A stretch of 64,000 nucleotides of DNA from contig NC_065876.1 of NCBI RefSeq assembly GCF_933775445.1, positions 18,290,001-18,354,000 on the forward strand, given 5' to 3'. The notes under the pieces were generated by a model. That model saw only the letters and a program-made list of their open reading frames with translations, did not search any database and was not told where the DNA came from. The position numbers and the translations under genes were made by a program. Below are positions 11,029-22,825 of the stretch, in pieces (the stretch's first letter is position 1; the number at the start of each line of letters is the position of its first letter). Source of the DNA: Argentina anserina. Taxonomy: Eukaryota > Streptophyta > Magnoliopsida > Rosales > Rosaceae.

Positions 11029-12846
11029 ATCCCCCTTGTGCCGATTTTAAAGATATAATGGTGCATAAGGTGTTGCCTCGTTAAAAACCTTGCCAAGTAA
11101 CAAAACCCAATGGGAGAAAATAAAACCTTGGTCGAAGGAGAAAAGAGCACAACACACATATTACATTTAAGATTAACATGTATGTGCTAGACTCCCCCTG
11201 ATGTCTGCACCTCCCCCTGATCTTTACATTGATTATGGGAGTTTTGATAACTTTTGCATATTTAATGATGCATCTTATTTGGTACGTATTTCTTTACGCC
11301 AAATGTGTAATTACGTGAATAGAATTCATTCTCATCATGTCGTTTTATCTTTTCTTTATAGGGACTATAAACCTAAACCTTTAGGTATTGTTGTTGCGTG
11401 GGCGCTAAGCTATACAGCGAATGAGAGGTCGAGTCAAGAATATTGTGTTAAATAACAGATTTATAAAAATTATATAAACATAGCATATGCAACAAATAGA
11501 GCATATTATTTAACATGGTTAAGTAATTTACAAAACTTAGGCAATTATCGTATTCATGATACGTGCCAATGACCATGTATAAATATATAATGCTTAACAA
11601 TTTAAATCACATCATCACGATTAAATGACATGCTAAGTAATTAAATTTTAATAATAAGCATAGCATGCAACATGGTTACATAATATACAAGGCTAAAGCA
11701 ATTATTACACTCGTGCCAAATACCATGTATAAATATAATGCGTAAAACATAAATCATAACATTATGATGCAATTACATACTAAGCAATCAAATTTAAAAA
11801 TAATTTTAAATCTGCATAGCATATAACATGTCACGATATTCAGAGACTACTTTACTCACGTAACATATATATTTTCATTTATATGAATGAAATTTAATAA
11901 AAGCGGCAACACTAACTTAGATCTTACTTGTAAGTTTGCCAAATAAACTACATATCAAGTGAGTCTCGATCTCATAATTCCACGTTGCTCGTCACATGGT
12001 TATGAATAAATCACTTTTAGCTTTTTACTGCAGAGGTAAGTTCTGAATTTACCCGAGGTAAAAAAACTCTTTTCTTTACGGGTCGGATTGACGGGCCGGT
12101 TTGGGAATGGCCGGGTCGAGATCTGCAATCGCAGATCTGAGCTACCTTGACAACCTCTGGTCGACACGGTGAGAAGGAGGGGCGGCCCGGCCCGGCTGGA
12201 TCATCATCGTTTCTGGGCAGCACAATAGGCTAGATGCATGCCTGCGGATCCAGGAAGGCAGCACCGTTAGGGTTTATCGAGTCAAGCTAGTGCCGGCGTG
12301 GGTACGACCATTGATTCTTCGAGGCGCTGGTCACCGTTGTCGGGAAAATAGACATCGTCGGCACGATCTGCAGATCGGAGGACAAGAAGCGGGGTGCCTA
12401 GGGTAACTTTCTGGGTGTCTGACAAATCTACACTGGGTTTGCTACGGGCTGCAGTCGGTTTCACCGATCTGGATGAAGCACGACGTCGAGGTTAATCGTG
12501 CTTCAATCAAGGTCGCCGATTTGGGAAGATGGAGCACCGACGAAGTTGGGTTAGGTCGTCGATGGCTCAAAAGCCTTGGTAGCGAGTTGGACCACATCAT
12601 AGAGCCGTTCTGTCTCTAGAGATCTATAGAGATAGAAGACAAAACCGGAGCGGTGCGCTAGTGTGGCTGGCGGCGTCGACGGTGGCAGTTCGGAGATGGG
12701 CAGGGTGCCCATATAAGATTTCTGGGTGCCCTAAGGCAGAAATGAATTCTGATGTGTTTGGTTTTTTTTCTTCTGCAAATTCTTTTCTTTCGGCAGAATT
12801 TTGTCTAGGTCTGAAAACTCAAGGGTCAAGCAACGTGCTGATAACG

Positions 12847-13057
12847 TGTTGTAGGAAAAATGAAATGATCTACTTATCTCATTGATAATCCCCTTTATAT
12901 ATGGGTCAAGATTACAATAGAAATAAATGGTAATTACAATGGCAATTAAGACTACATAATAGTGATTGATCTGTTACATCCGTTGACCATAAACGTCATT
13001 AACTCATTCCTTTATTTGCTTTAACGAAGGCACACTAATGGTGTTTTTCCTTCAACA
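12847..13057 (-). repeat. 5' LTR of the gene-less Copia-like element
   Basis: A 211-bp terminal repeat followed immediately by CACAT, the second copy of the target duplication. Confidence 0.9.
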
Positions 13058-14517
13058 CACATTTATATTTTAATCTCACAACAAGTAAAAATATAAAAAA
13101 TATAATTTCACACGTCTAATTACCGCCAAGGGTAACTAGACCAAACGTGAGGTTTACTCACCTCAAAGCTTGCTCCAACTTCTAGTTCACCGAGTCTGAA
13201 AACTTGTCTCACCTCAAACACCTAAGTGACAACAAAAATCACTTAGTAAGGAAAATAACCCAAGACAACCCTACAACCCTCTTATGAACCAAAGAGCTAG
13301 GTTCTTCTTCTCCTACCTCAACCTTTCCAAAAAATAACCAAAAGACAAGCTCCTAATTTACTAAGGCCACCCTCTCAACCTAACTCACTAATCGTAACAA
13401 ACCAAAATCTCACTACTCGTAGTTCACTAAACCAAAACTAAACTCAAACACTCCGCAATTTTGATGTCGGCCTTACTAAAACTAACCACATTTCACCACT
13501 CAAATTCCCAAACACTCACATTCAACACAATGGGACTGTGCACAACCCTTCACCATTCAAAAAACTTCCCACTACTAGCTCTCACTACCCTCCTGACCAC
13601 ATGACTCTAACCCTCACTATCTAAACACAAAACCAATACAATCCACAACAAACACAGTCACCAAAACATCACCAAACTAACTCCAACTCAGCCACACCAC
13701 ACTTCTACCCACATCACCACTACATCTAAAACATTGATCAAAGAAATGGGGAAGGTATTTGCCTCAGTGACTGCCCAAAAAGGGCAAGGAGCTGTTAGAG
13801 TTGCAGCTGGTATCTTTCCTCTTGAAAGAGTCACATCAAGCTTAAGTTTCATGCCCCAAACTTCCACCAAACTTGTAAGGATGCAATCCAGAGACTACCA
13901 AGGCTGATTCCAAGTGAACCCGAGCCTTAGGCTCGCCGGAAACTCCACTTACGTGGCTGTGTGATCTGCTAAAACTCCAAGATAGTAGCACATCTCTCTA
14001 GACCACAACGACGACTTGCCTCCACCTCAACTTGGTACTGCTCTTCCCTGTGACGTCCATAGGTCCAATGACAGTTGCTGCAAGGTTGGAAGTGGAAGAT
14101 TGAGGGAGAAGAAGAAAAGATTAATATGGTGGTGAAGATGAAGATATTTGAGAAAGGAAAGAAATGGGAGGTTCAGTGGAGTGAGAAGAAGAAGAAGAAG
14201 AAGAAGAAGAAGAAGAAGAAGAAGAAGAAGAACAAGAAAAAGAAATGGTGAGTTCGGTGGAGGGAGAGGGAGAAGATATTTTCAATTCCTCTCCCCATTT
14301 TACCCCTTCGATCAACAAACTTATGTAATTAATTTCTCACTCTTCCGACTTCTGAAATTTACGTGTTGAATGTCTACGAACTCGTTTTGACGAGCTCTAC
14401 AACTTTTATGAATGAAGTTTTCTGATACGAGCGATGAATTAAAAGTCGACTCTTGAGTCAAATGAATTAAATCGTAAGAAAACTTAATGGTTATCGAACC
14501 AATTTCTACTTCGTTTA
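13058..14517. repeat. Dispersed non-coding repeat, probably LTR-derived (copy 1)
   Basis: A C/A-rich segment (13130-13740) leads into a stretch with a (GAA)n run at 14183-14231. The last part, about 14270-14515, matches 27380-27605: both contain CTCCCCATTTTACCC, CTACGAACTCGTTTTGA and GAGCTCTACAACTTTTATGAA. Two copies in one window plus the lack of reading frames indicate a dispersed element, most likely LTR or leader sequence of a Gypsy element. Confidence 0.55.
14183..14231 (+). repeat. (GAA)n microsatellite
   Basis: About 16 consecutive GAA/AGA units inside the dispersed repeat. Confidence 0.95.
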
Positions 14518-16200
14518 TGGAAAAACTCTCTCATCTTATTCCGAGTTATGTTGATTATGGTCAGTGGAAGCCTGTTAGTGCTTCTCAGGCTAGTCCCAAA
14601 GTGTCTCCTTTGTTCTTTGCTAATGACTTGGTTCTTTTTGCAGAAGCTACCCCCAAGCAAGCGTATGTGCTCCAAGATTGTCGTGACTTATTTTGTTCAC
14701 TCTCTGGTCAGACCGTGAGTTTTCAAAGATCTTTGATATATTTCTCTCCTAATGCTTGTAAGTCTATTGCTTGTAGAATTAGTAGAATAGGTGATTCTCC
14801 TCTTCCTGATCACCTTGGTAAGTACTTAGGTATGCCTCGCATTTATTGTAGAATTAATAAGTTCACTTATGTTGGATTGTTCGATAAAATTCAAAACAGA
14901 CTTTCTAGCTGGAAGAGTAAGGGTTTGAGCATGGCTGGAAGAGTTACTCTTGTTAAGTCTGTAACTTCTACTATTCCCATATATTTTATGCAAACTGTTA
15001 GATTACTTGTTAGTTTGTGTGATAAAGTTGATAAACTTGACAAAGATTTTATCTGGGAGATTCTGAGGATAAGAAAAAAGTTCACCTTGTGAATTGACAA
15101 ATTGTCTGTCAGCCTAAGTCTCTTGGGGATTGGAAATTAAATTTTTTGCTGATTTGAATCAGGTCATGTATAAGGCTAGTTGGAGAATTTTTCAGAATGA
15201 TAATGGTCAGTTGGCTTCTATGTATAAGGCTAAGTATTTTAATGGGATTTGCATTTCTAATATGGCCTACAAACCTCCTGGTGATTGTTCTCATACATGG
15301 CGAAGCATTAATTTTGGTGCTGAGTTGCTTAGAAAATGCTTAAAATGGAGGATTGGTGACAAGGTCATTAGATTTTGGTCTGATCCTTGGTTACTCTCTG
15401 GTCCTCTTCTTAACTTTGCTTTTCCTGATGCTATTGTTAATCCTCATGCCTTAATCTGCGATTTTTGGTGTGAGACTGGATGGAACTTGGATCTTCTTAA
15501 TTCTGTTTTGCCTAATGATATTGTGTGTTAGATTATAAATGTTCCTACTGCCTTTGAGATTGGTGGCAGGGATGCTCTTATTTGGGGTCGTACTTCTAAT
15601 GGTAAGTTCTTTGTCAGTTCTGCCTACAATTCTAAGTTTGATTTGTCAAGGCCTGTGAATTCTCATTGGAATTCTGCTTGGAGTTTGGAAATTCCTCCTA
15701 AGTTAAAGATTTTTCTATGGACTGCTCTGCACAAAAAGTTGCTTACGATGAAACTCTTCTCCACATGTTCAGAGATTGCCCTAGAGCTTCGATGATTTGG
15801 AATTGCTTTCCTAGATCTATGAGTATATTTAATTCTTTTTCTCTTGATTGGAATGGTTAGATTGATGCTCAAATCCATTGCAGGGCTGTTATTAATAAGT
15901 ATACAAAGTGGTGCAATTTGTTTTTTCTCTTATGTTGGTACATCTAGAAGTGGAGGAACAAAGTGATTTTTGACCCTAATTTTATCATACCTTCCTGCCC
16001 TAACAAGATTATTTGGAAGTATGTTGATGAGTGGAATGCTGAGACTATTTATAGTAGCGTGTATCTTGCTTGGTAAAAACCTGTAGTTAATTTTCTCAAG
16101 CTGAATGTTGATGGGACTAGAAATTGCACTTCTAGGCATATTGCTGCGGGTGGTGTTATCAAAGACCAGTTTGGGAATTGGATGGTTGGTTTCTAGATTA
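14518..16200 (+). pseudogene. L1-type LINE ORF2 3' fragment (RT, zf-RVT, RNase H)
   Basis: The first frame (to 15092) carries the reverse transcriptase palm and thumb of plant L1 elements. The catalytic box reads FANDLVLF at 14616-14639 instead of F/YADD, so one catalytic aspartate is lost. It continues with LGKYLGMP and WKSKGLSMAGRVTLVKSV, both typical of plant LINEs. A further frame (15130-15531) continues with KASWRIFQNDNG and FWSDPWL. Then come a zf-RVT stretch (SAWSLEIPPKLKIFLW, about 15673-15720) and an RNase H piece (FLKLNVDGT, about 16090) before homology stops. Frameshifts and stops break it at several points. The upstream endonuclease and RT fingers are missing and there is no poly(A) tail. 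Confidence 0.85.
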
Positions 16201-16202
16201 AT

Positions 16203-16925
16203 TTAGCTAGTTTCTTTTTTTTTTTGTCATAAAGAAAGAGAAAAAAAAACTACATTTCTCAAGTTGCTAAAACATCAACGACACACCTTACACGTACACA
16301 CCAACCACAAGGGATTGAAACTATCTCCGGTGAATTGCCCAAGTAGCAAATTATCATGAACAATAACTTATGCAACGAAAAGATTTTCTTTTTCTTTTTT
16401 ATAAATTTTGACAGGAATTAAGGATTTGTATAGCTTCCTTTGAACCGTGTTTGATAATTATATTTAAGGAGGGGAGATAGCGTCTAAATTCCAAATTATA
16501 AATAATTAATATAGTCACAAATAATTACACGTGTTTTGCTCTTATACAATACACCATTTAATAATTCTTTTTTTCACTTTACCATAGAGAACATCCACAC
16601 CGAGCCATATTATCATCTTTCCTGACAATGCTAGCCATTTTGAGTCATATCATAGCTAAAGTAGCTGTAATGTCATTTTGGCATGTCACTTTGTAAACTT
16701 GTCTACATCACTTCTCTATATTTTGGCTAGTTTTATAAGATGAGTGTTTATTAAATGTAGGAAACAATTAGTTTAAATACATTTATAGATTACATAAAAT
16801 CACTTAATGTTGTTTTAAACTTAGAACCGAACTTCATAGCTCATTGAAATGCATCTTATTCTCCTTGTATCTGGTTTAAGCTACTTTTCTCCATTCTATA
16901 GAGGAGTAGAGGTTTATACTTTTGT
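16203..16925 (+). repeat. Direct repeat copy B, next to the RABD1 promoter
   Basis: Collinear with 8909-9655. It starts right at the broken end of the LINE fragment and finishes about 250 bp before the RABD1 start codon, so it probably forms the distal promoter. Confidence 0.8.
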
Positions 16926-17171
16926 CTGTATGGTTTTTTTTTTCATTTATAATCGACAAAATAAAGGTGGTTAAAATCGAAAAAAGCTTTTAGGAAAAAA
17001 TTAAAAAAACAAAGTATTTCTAGTTTGGGGTTGTCGTCGTGAGCAGCAGTAAGAAAGAGGTTTGCTTTGCTGAGTTTGCATTTTTGGTGCGCGTGTCGTC
17101 GTCTTCTTGTCTTCAATTAAAAAGCCGCGCTGCGCTCCCAAACATTGTCGGCAGAAATCGAATCCATCATC

Positions 17172-20100
17172 ATGAGCAACGAATAGTAAGCCTTTTCTTT
17201 CCTACCTTGCTCCCATTGCCCTCGATTATTTTTCATCTTTTGGTTTTGGGTTTCAGTGATTATCTCTTCAAGCTCTTGCTGATTGGGGACTCCTCCGTCG
17301 GAAAATCCTGTCTGCTCGTCAGATTCGCTGTCAGTTTACCTTTGTTTTTTTTGTTTATGCCAGATTGGGTTCTTTTGGGAGAGACCAGAAGCAATGTTCT
17401 AGTTTTGAAGCTGAAATCTTGACTATGTATTTTATGTCCATTTTGTTTTGGTTTTCAGGATGATTCCTATGTGGACAGCTACGTTAGCACCATTGGGGTT
17501 GATTTTGTGAGCTACTTGTGCATCTATATACCACACATTACCAAATGTATGCATAGTTTGTAACCTCTGTTGTTTATGATTCGTGTTTTGGTTTGCCATT
17601 TTCAGAAAATCAGGACGGTGGAGCTGGATGGGAAGACAGTCAAGCTGCAGATTGTGAGTAGGAGTTGCTTTGTTTTCCGCTTATTTGCTTGATTTAAATG
17701 GGAACGCAGTCGATTTTCTATTTGTTTTCCATGTGTGTTTGGCCAGCATTACAAGTACTGTCATGAAATAATTGTGGAAAACAAGTTTAAATGAACTCTT
17801 GAATGTTCCGACGTATTTGAGGTTTAATTTATGAGAAATGATTTCGGAAGTTTATTAGGGAAAGTATGTGCAATGCTTGACTTTGGAGTCTGTTCAGTCA
17901 CACTTCCAGCATCTAATTAACGGACTTTTGCTTTTTCTTTCATTATAGTGGGATACGGCTGGACAAGAGCGATTCAGGACCATAACAAGCAGTTACTACC
18001 GTGGAGCTCATGGGATAATCGTAAGATTTTCTTGGTTTGTTTTGTTTACTTATTCCTTTATTATTTCCTGGCTTGGGGGTGTCAGGTTGAGGAAAACTCA
18101 AGTGTATGTCTAAATCTTGAGCTTCTGGAGTTCTGCTAGTATCAATTTATAACGATGATTTTGTTGCTGGCTACTGCCTTTCAAGTCGCTCTTTTTTTCT
18201 GCCATTTAAGTTATCAAAAATGTTAGTTGACATATATAACAAAGCTAAGGGTTTTTCTCCACTACCATTCTGCTCCAGTCCATGAAGCACTAGAACTTGG
18301 CTTTTAAAATTGTTTTCTTTTTGGTCTTTAGCATTCTTCAAACTTGGCCATAAAATAACTAAAACAGTATCGAATTAGAATACTATTAGCAAGTGAGTAG
18401 GACATTCCCTTTTGTCTTGCTGTAAGACCGCATGCATGCTCACTAAGCCACTTTCAGTGTGATGAGTCAACAATTCAACATACATGATCAGGTTACCTGT
18501 AAGGTTTATTTTCTTACACGGGAGTACAGACAGTACACTACTATGCTGTACATATCTGAGGGTAGTTATTTTGATGCTATTCTGGAACATTATCTGTGGC
18601 TCAGTTTTGGTTCTTACCACCAGTCAAAATCCGTTTTGGTTCTCATAGTAATGTATGGGGGTTCATTTCATTCTGTAATGGAAGTCTTACTTGTACTGGG
18701 GCTGTAACAGATTGTATATGATGTTACTGAGATGGAGAGCTTCAATAATGTCAAGCAGTGGCTGAGTGAGATTGACAGATATGCAAACGAAAGCGTGTGT
18801 AAGCTTTTAGTGGGAAATAAATGTGATTTAGTCGAGAATAAGGTTGTTGACACGCAAACAGGAAAGGTAATTCTATAATTTATTGCATGAACGGTTATCA
18901 GTTCTGTTTTTCTTATTTTGAAAAAGGTTTTAATTCTCTATAGATGCTGTTCTGTACTCCACACATTTTTTTGGCAAGTCATATCATCAGTCTCTTAAAT
19001 TTAACAAAACAGCTTCTGTGGTGCTCTAAAACATGCTAGAGGAGTTTGTGTATCAATTTTCATACACCCCTAAATCCGTTACATGTGATGTTTTAAATAG
19101 CTAGATCTGTTCAAGTTCCTACAATTCTTTCTAATGAACTAAGATCTATTAATTTAATTTCTTATATTTTAGATTATTGATATGGTGATTGTAGTCGATG
19201 CTTAGATGAGTCTCAACAGTAGTTCCCCACTAGTATTCACTTTGGTTGTAGCTATAATCAAGGATCTATAATGTAAAATTAAAATGAATCCAGGAATTTA
19301 CCTAATAATGCAGTGCCACTTCATTATTAGCTGCTAGAAGGTTGCTAAGCTTTAATCTGGGCTGGATCGTCACTATAATTAGCTTGCTGCGTATACATAT
19401 GATTATGCTTTTCACCGTTTAGGTCCCAGACCCTGGTAATTCAGTCTTTCTCCATTTTCCCCTACCATTCTGGACATTCTCAATCCTAGACCTGTTCAGC
19501 CACTTGACAATCTTCCTTTTCTGGATCCTTAACCTCAGGAAGTGGCATCAATGGATCTTGTTCAATTCTTACCTATTTGGGCTGTTATCTAATCTTTGTA
19601 ATTACCTCATGATTCCAAGTCTCCCATTCCCTCCATTTTATTTTGAGAAAGGGTGGGCTCCCCCGCAACGGTGTCTGTAATAGAGTGTGCTTCTTTTCTG
19701 TCCTGATGCATAGTGGCTGCAAATCTGAAAGTTATCGAGTGTTTTCATGTTTGACCTCATGTTTCCTATGTCTTAATGAGCTGTAGGCTTTAGCTGATGA
19801 GCTTGGTATCCCTTTCCTCGAAACAAGTGCTAAAGACGCGATCAATGTTGAGCAGGCTTTCTTGACCATGGCTGGCGAGATCAAGAAAAAGTAAGATCAC
19901 TAGTAAACTCTTACATGCTATGAAATCTACCCTGACAATTCCATTTTTGTACTCCCATTCTACAATAAAGATGATGCATAAAGATATCACAGAACATGCT
20001 TCTTCTTTGAACACCCACTACCCTAAAACAATATGGGGCTGATATTTCATAACTATCTGTTTTGGCCCATCTTTGACATCTGAAATGATTGGAGTTGAGG

Positions 20101-20292
20101 TTTATGAAATTATCATGTGATACAAATTTATCCCAATCATCTTTACTATATTGTTGTCGTACTTGCTTGTAATCTCTTACATTTATAATAATGTTTTGCA
20201 GAATGGGCAACCAACCAACTGCTAACAAGTCGAGTGAAGCTGTTCAAATGAAGGGAAATCCCATTCAGCAGAATAGCAATTGTTGCGGTTAG
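17172..20292 (+). CDS. RABD1: Rab GTPase of the Rab1/RABD class
   Basis: Eight coding exons join in frame: 17172-17185, 17257-17329, 17459-17506, 17606-17653, 17949-18020, 18711-18866, 19787-19890 and 20202-20292. They encode 201 residues. Motifs in order: P-loop GDSSVGKS (15-22), switch [10 protein letters not shown] with the effector Thr, WDTAGQE (62-68), NKCD (121-124, usually NKxD), ETSAK (149-153) and a C-terminal NCCG for double geranylgeranylation. The N-terminus MSNEYDYLF and the tail with VQMKG and PIQQN fit RABD1, whereas RABD2 starts MNPEYDYLF. Rab1-class proteins drive ER-to-Golgi vesicle transport. The start is the only ATG that opens the conserved N-terminus; that first coding exon is only 14 nt, so automatic prediction may miss it. 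All key residues are present. Confidence 0.96.
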
Positions 20293-21069
20293 CCAAAACT
20301 TATTATCAACTTATGTTGTAAAAAACTTGGAAGTCAGTGAAACTATGTTGGACGTATTGTATGTGTATCTTTCAGAAACTATTAACAGATCGACTGGTTT
20401 CCCTCTCCTCTCATTAGGTAAAATATGCAATTACGTGTTTATTTACCTACATCATTTCCACATCATATTCAACATTGTAGGAATGTAGATGAATGCTGTT
20501 AACCAGAGATTAAGGGGCATGGTAACCCTCAATCTGTTCCTTTTCAACCTTTTTCTTTTTGGTGTAAATTCGCAACTGATTTGTTTCCGGAGTTCGTATA
20601 TATCATTTCATTATCCTGCACCCCTATCTATTCAAACATAATGTGGTTATAGTAAAATTTACACATCTCATTCGGTCTCCAGATTAAGTGTAGAAACGAA
20701 AAGTTTATATCTTTGAATGAAACAGCTCATTATCCATTCATCGTTTTTGCGATTCCTCTCCTCAACTAGATCGGTCTCATTCGGAAGCCTGATGTGGCCG
20801 GATGTGGATGCACTTTAGGCACCTGATCGAATTTGGATTTGGTTGTCCTTGACATGGAGGTTTATGTTCCAGGTGGATGTGGTAGGAATAGGATGAGGTG
20901 TCCGCGGAGGTGTTTAGGGTAGTCATCAAAACTTCTACTTGCACCATGCATGCAGAAATACGTACTTGTACTATATTTCGATGGATCCACAATCAAACGA
21001 AATCAGTAACTTGAATTAATTCATCAATAATAAGAAAACAAAGACTCATCAATTAATTCACACCCATTC
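20293..21069. other. RABD1 3' UTR and intergenic DNA
   Basis: The first 150-250 bp is likely 3' UTR. I recognise nothing else in this stretch. Confidence 0.45.
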
Positions 21070-21940
21070 ACAGCCCCTCAAATTGCCAACATCTTTTTAA
21101 AAGAGGTCTTCAGATTGCACAGCTTGCCTCGAAGAATAGTGAGTGACCGAGATCCAATATTTCTTAGCGACTTTGGGACACAGTTCTTCCAGCTGCAGGG
21201 AACGAAATTGTGCAAGAGCTCAGCTTACCACCCGGAATCTGATGGTCAGACCGAGGTGGTCAATCGATCACTTGAGCACTACCTTCGTTGCTTCGTCTTT
21301 GACAAGCCGGGGTCATGGCAGTCCTTGATTCACTGGGCAGAATTTTGGTATAACACCTCCGACCACACCTTTTCAGGCACTATATGGCAGACCACCTCCA
21401 ACCATTGATAGCTTCATTCCGGGCACCACAAAGGTTCATTCAGTGGCACGGTCTCTGCAGTCAAGAGATCAATTGCTCACGCAGCTCAAGTCCCATCTCC
21501 CACTCTCCCAGAACTGAATGAAGCAATTGGCTGATCTGAAGCGCACAGAGAGGGAATTCAAGATTGGGGACTGTGTTTCTCAAGTTACACCCCCACTGTC
21601 AGCGCAGCGTCTCCAAAAGCCTGGTCCATAAGCTTTCTCCCCGTTACTATGGCCCATTCAAGGTCCTGCAAAGGATAGGCACTGTGGCTTATCGCTTGGA
21701 GTTACCAACAAAGGCAAAGATGTCTTCCATGTATCCTTGTTGAAGAAGAGTGGGTGATGGGATTCCACTCAGCACAACCTTACCACCTCTGGATGATTCG
21801 GGAAATTTGATTTAGCAACCTAGCCGAGTCCTGGACATGGGGTACCGCACAAAGAAGAAACGCAAGATCACCACATGGCTGATTCAGTGGCAGGGACTAC
21901 CTGAGGCGGATGCTACCTGGGAAGATGACTCAGTAACGCT

Positions 21941-22370
21941 CAATGTTTTAAAAAGCGAAAGCGTACCCAATACGTTTTATTGAGAGTTTTGAGCTTTACA
22001 AGTTGAGACGCATAAGGCGTAAGCTTTATGTTATAAAAATTAGTAGTTAAATGTGTAAATATATAATTATACACATATAATAAAACAAATATACATAAGA
22101 ACTTACTAATTTATTGCATTTAGATATAATGAAATTCATAATCCAAACGTTTTAGATAGTTTTCATTAAATTAAATATATTATATAAATAAATATAAAAA
22201 GATATTTAAAAAATTATTTTTTAAGGCGTAATAAAATGCGTAAAAAACGTAAAAAACGTAAAAGGCGAGCCTCGGTGTCCAGACTGAAAAACAGAGGCGT
22301 TATGTAAGTAACTTTAAGTTTTTTAAACCTCAGACGAGTCTTTAGGCGAATTTAATTTTTTAAAACATTG
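21941..22370. mobile_element. MITE inserted in the chromodomain
   Basis: Terminal inverted repeats CAATGTTTTAAAAA (left) and TTTTTTAAAACATTG (right) bound 430 bp with no coding capacity. The interior has GCGTAAAAAACGTAAAAAACG direct-repeat runs. The insertion interrupts otherwise continuous Gypsy sequence. I could not fix a clear target duplication. Confidence 0.7.
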
Positions 22371-22437
22371 GGAATGGTTGAACGTTTTCCAGACTTACGT
22401 GCCTGATCGACATGCACGCTCTCGGGGAGGGAGTGCT

Positions 22438-22685
22438 TGTTAGGCTATATCCATGTTACCCATCTACTACAAGTCCATTTAGATTATGAATCAAAGCCCA
22501 CTCTAATGTGTGGTCCCTAGTTTAGCAGCTGTCCCTGAGACAAGTATATGTATGCTCTTTGCCATTCCTGGCAGCTATGAATGAAAATACTTGAACACCT
22601 CATTTTGTTTTCTCTGCATTTTTCTTTCATTTACATTCCAGTTCTTGCCCAAATTTCTTCATGCCAATCTGTATATCCCATCACA
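22438..22685 (+). repeat. Probable 3' LTR of the chromovirus
   Basis: It starts TGTTAGGC just after a polypurine-like tract and ends CCATCACA. No second LTR is in the window, so the right boundary rests on the terminal CA only. Confidence 0.5.
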
Positions 22686-22825
22686 TCTCGACTATATAAA
22701 GAAACACAACGGGGTTGACTGTTGAGTCCTTTCCTATGACGATACAGTCGATACTGATATTGAAATCCACTATATAAAGAACGCTAAATGGTAATGCAGT
22801 TGTCCAAAGCAAGCGGATCAATATC

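Larger units (their letters stand above)
10818..13057 (-). mobile_element. Non-autonomous Copia-like LTR element with perfect CACAT target duplication
   Basis: Two 211-bp LTRs (10818-11028, 12847-13057), about 97 percent identical by eye, start TGTTGTAGG and end CTTCAACA on +. They are flanked on both sides by CACAT (10813-10817, 13058-13062). The orientation is minus: a purine tract AAGGGGGAT (reverse complement of 11029-11037) adjoins the left LTR, and CGTTATCAGCACG, a degenerate initiator-Met-type primer site, adjoins the right LTR (12834-12846). The 1.8 kb interior encodes no gag or pol. Its part near the primer site (12020-12840) is GC-rich and its part near 11050-11450 is AT-rich. This is a complete but gene-less, fairly recent insertion. 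Confidence 0.9.
21070..22685 (+). mobile_element. Ty3/Gypsy chromovirus 3' fragment: integrase end, chromodomain, 3' LTR
   Basis: The reading frame enters in mid-integrase (FLKEVFRLHSLPRRIVSDRDP, second catalytic Asp in SDRD). It passes AYHPESDGQTEVVNRSLE, where the GQTE glutamate is the third catalytic residue, then breaks near 21400 and resumes in other frames. GDCVFLKLHP, LSPRYYGPFKVLQRIG and a chromodomain (WLIQWQGLPEADATWEDD, ending near 21930) follow. A MITE splits the end of the chromodomain. Beyond it a purine-rich tract (CGGGGAGGGAG) precedes a likely 3' LTR, 22438-22685, running TGTTAGG to ATCACA. The 5' half of the element is missing and several frameshifts and stops are present. 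Confidence 0.85.

Noticed and set aside
12017..12885. Frames in the GC-rich interior of the 2.24 kb LTR element as possible captured genes
   Set aside because: None shows a recognisable motif or splice structure. The block may simply be element leader, so it is listed only as a question.
8909..16925. Reading the 730-bp direct repeats as LTRs of one large element
   Set aside because: The copies lack TG...CA ends, a primer site and a target duplication, and the interior is a patchwork of unrelated elements.
20777..20992. A 71-residue - strand frame after RABD1
   Set aside because: It has no domain or repeat similarity that I can recognise and is within the length expected by chance.
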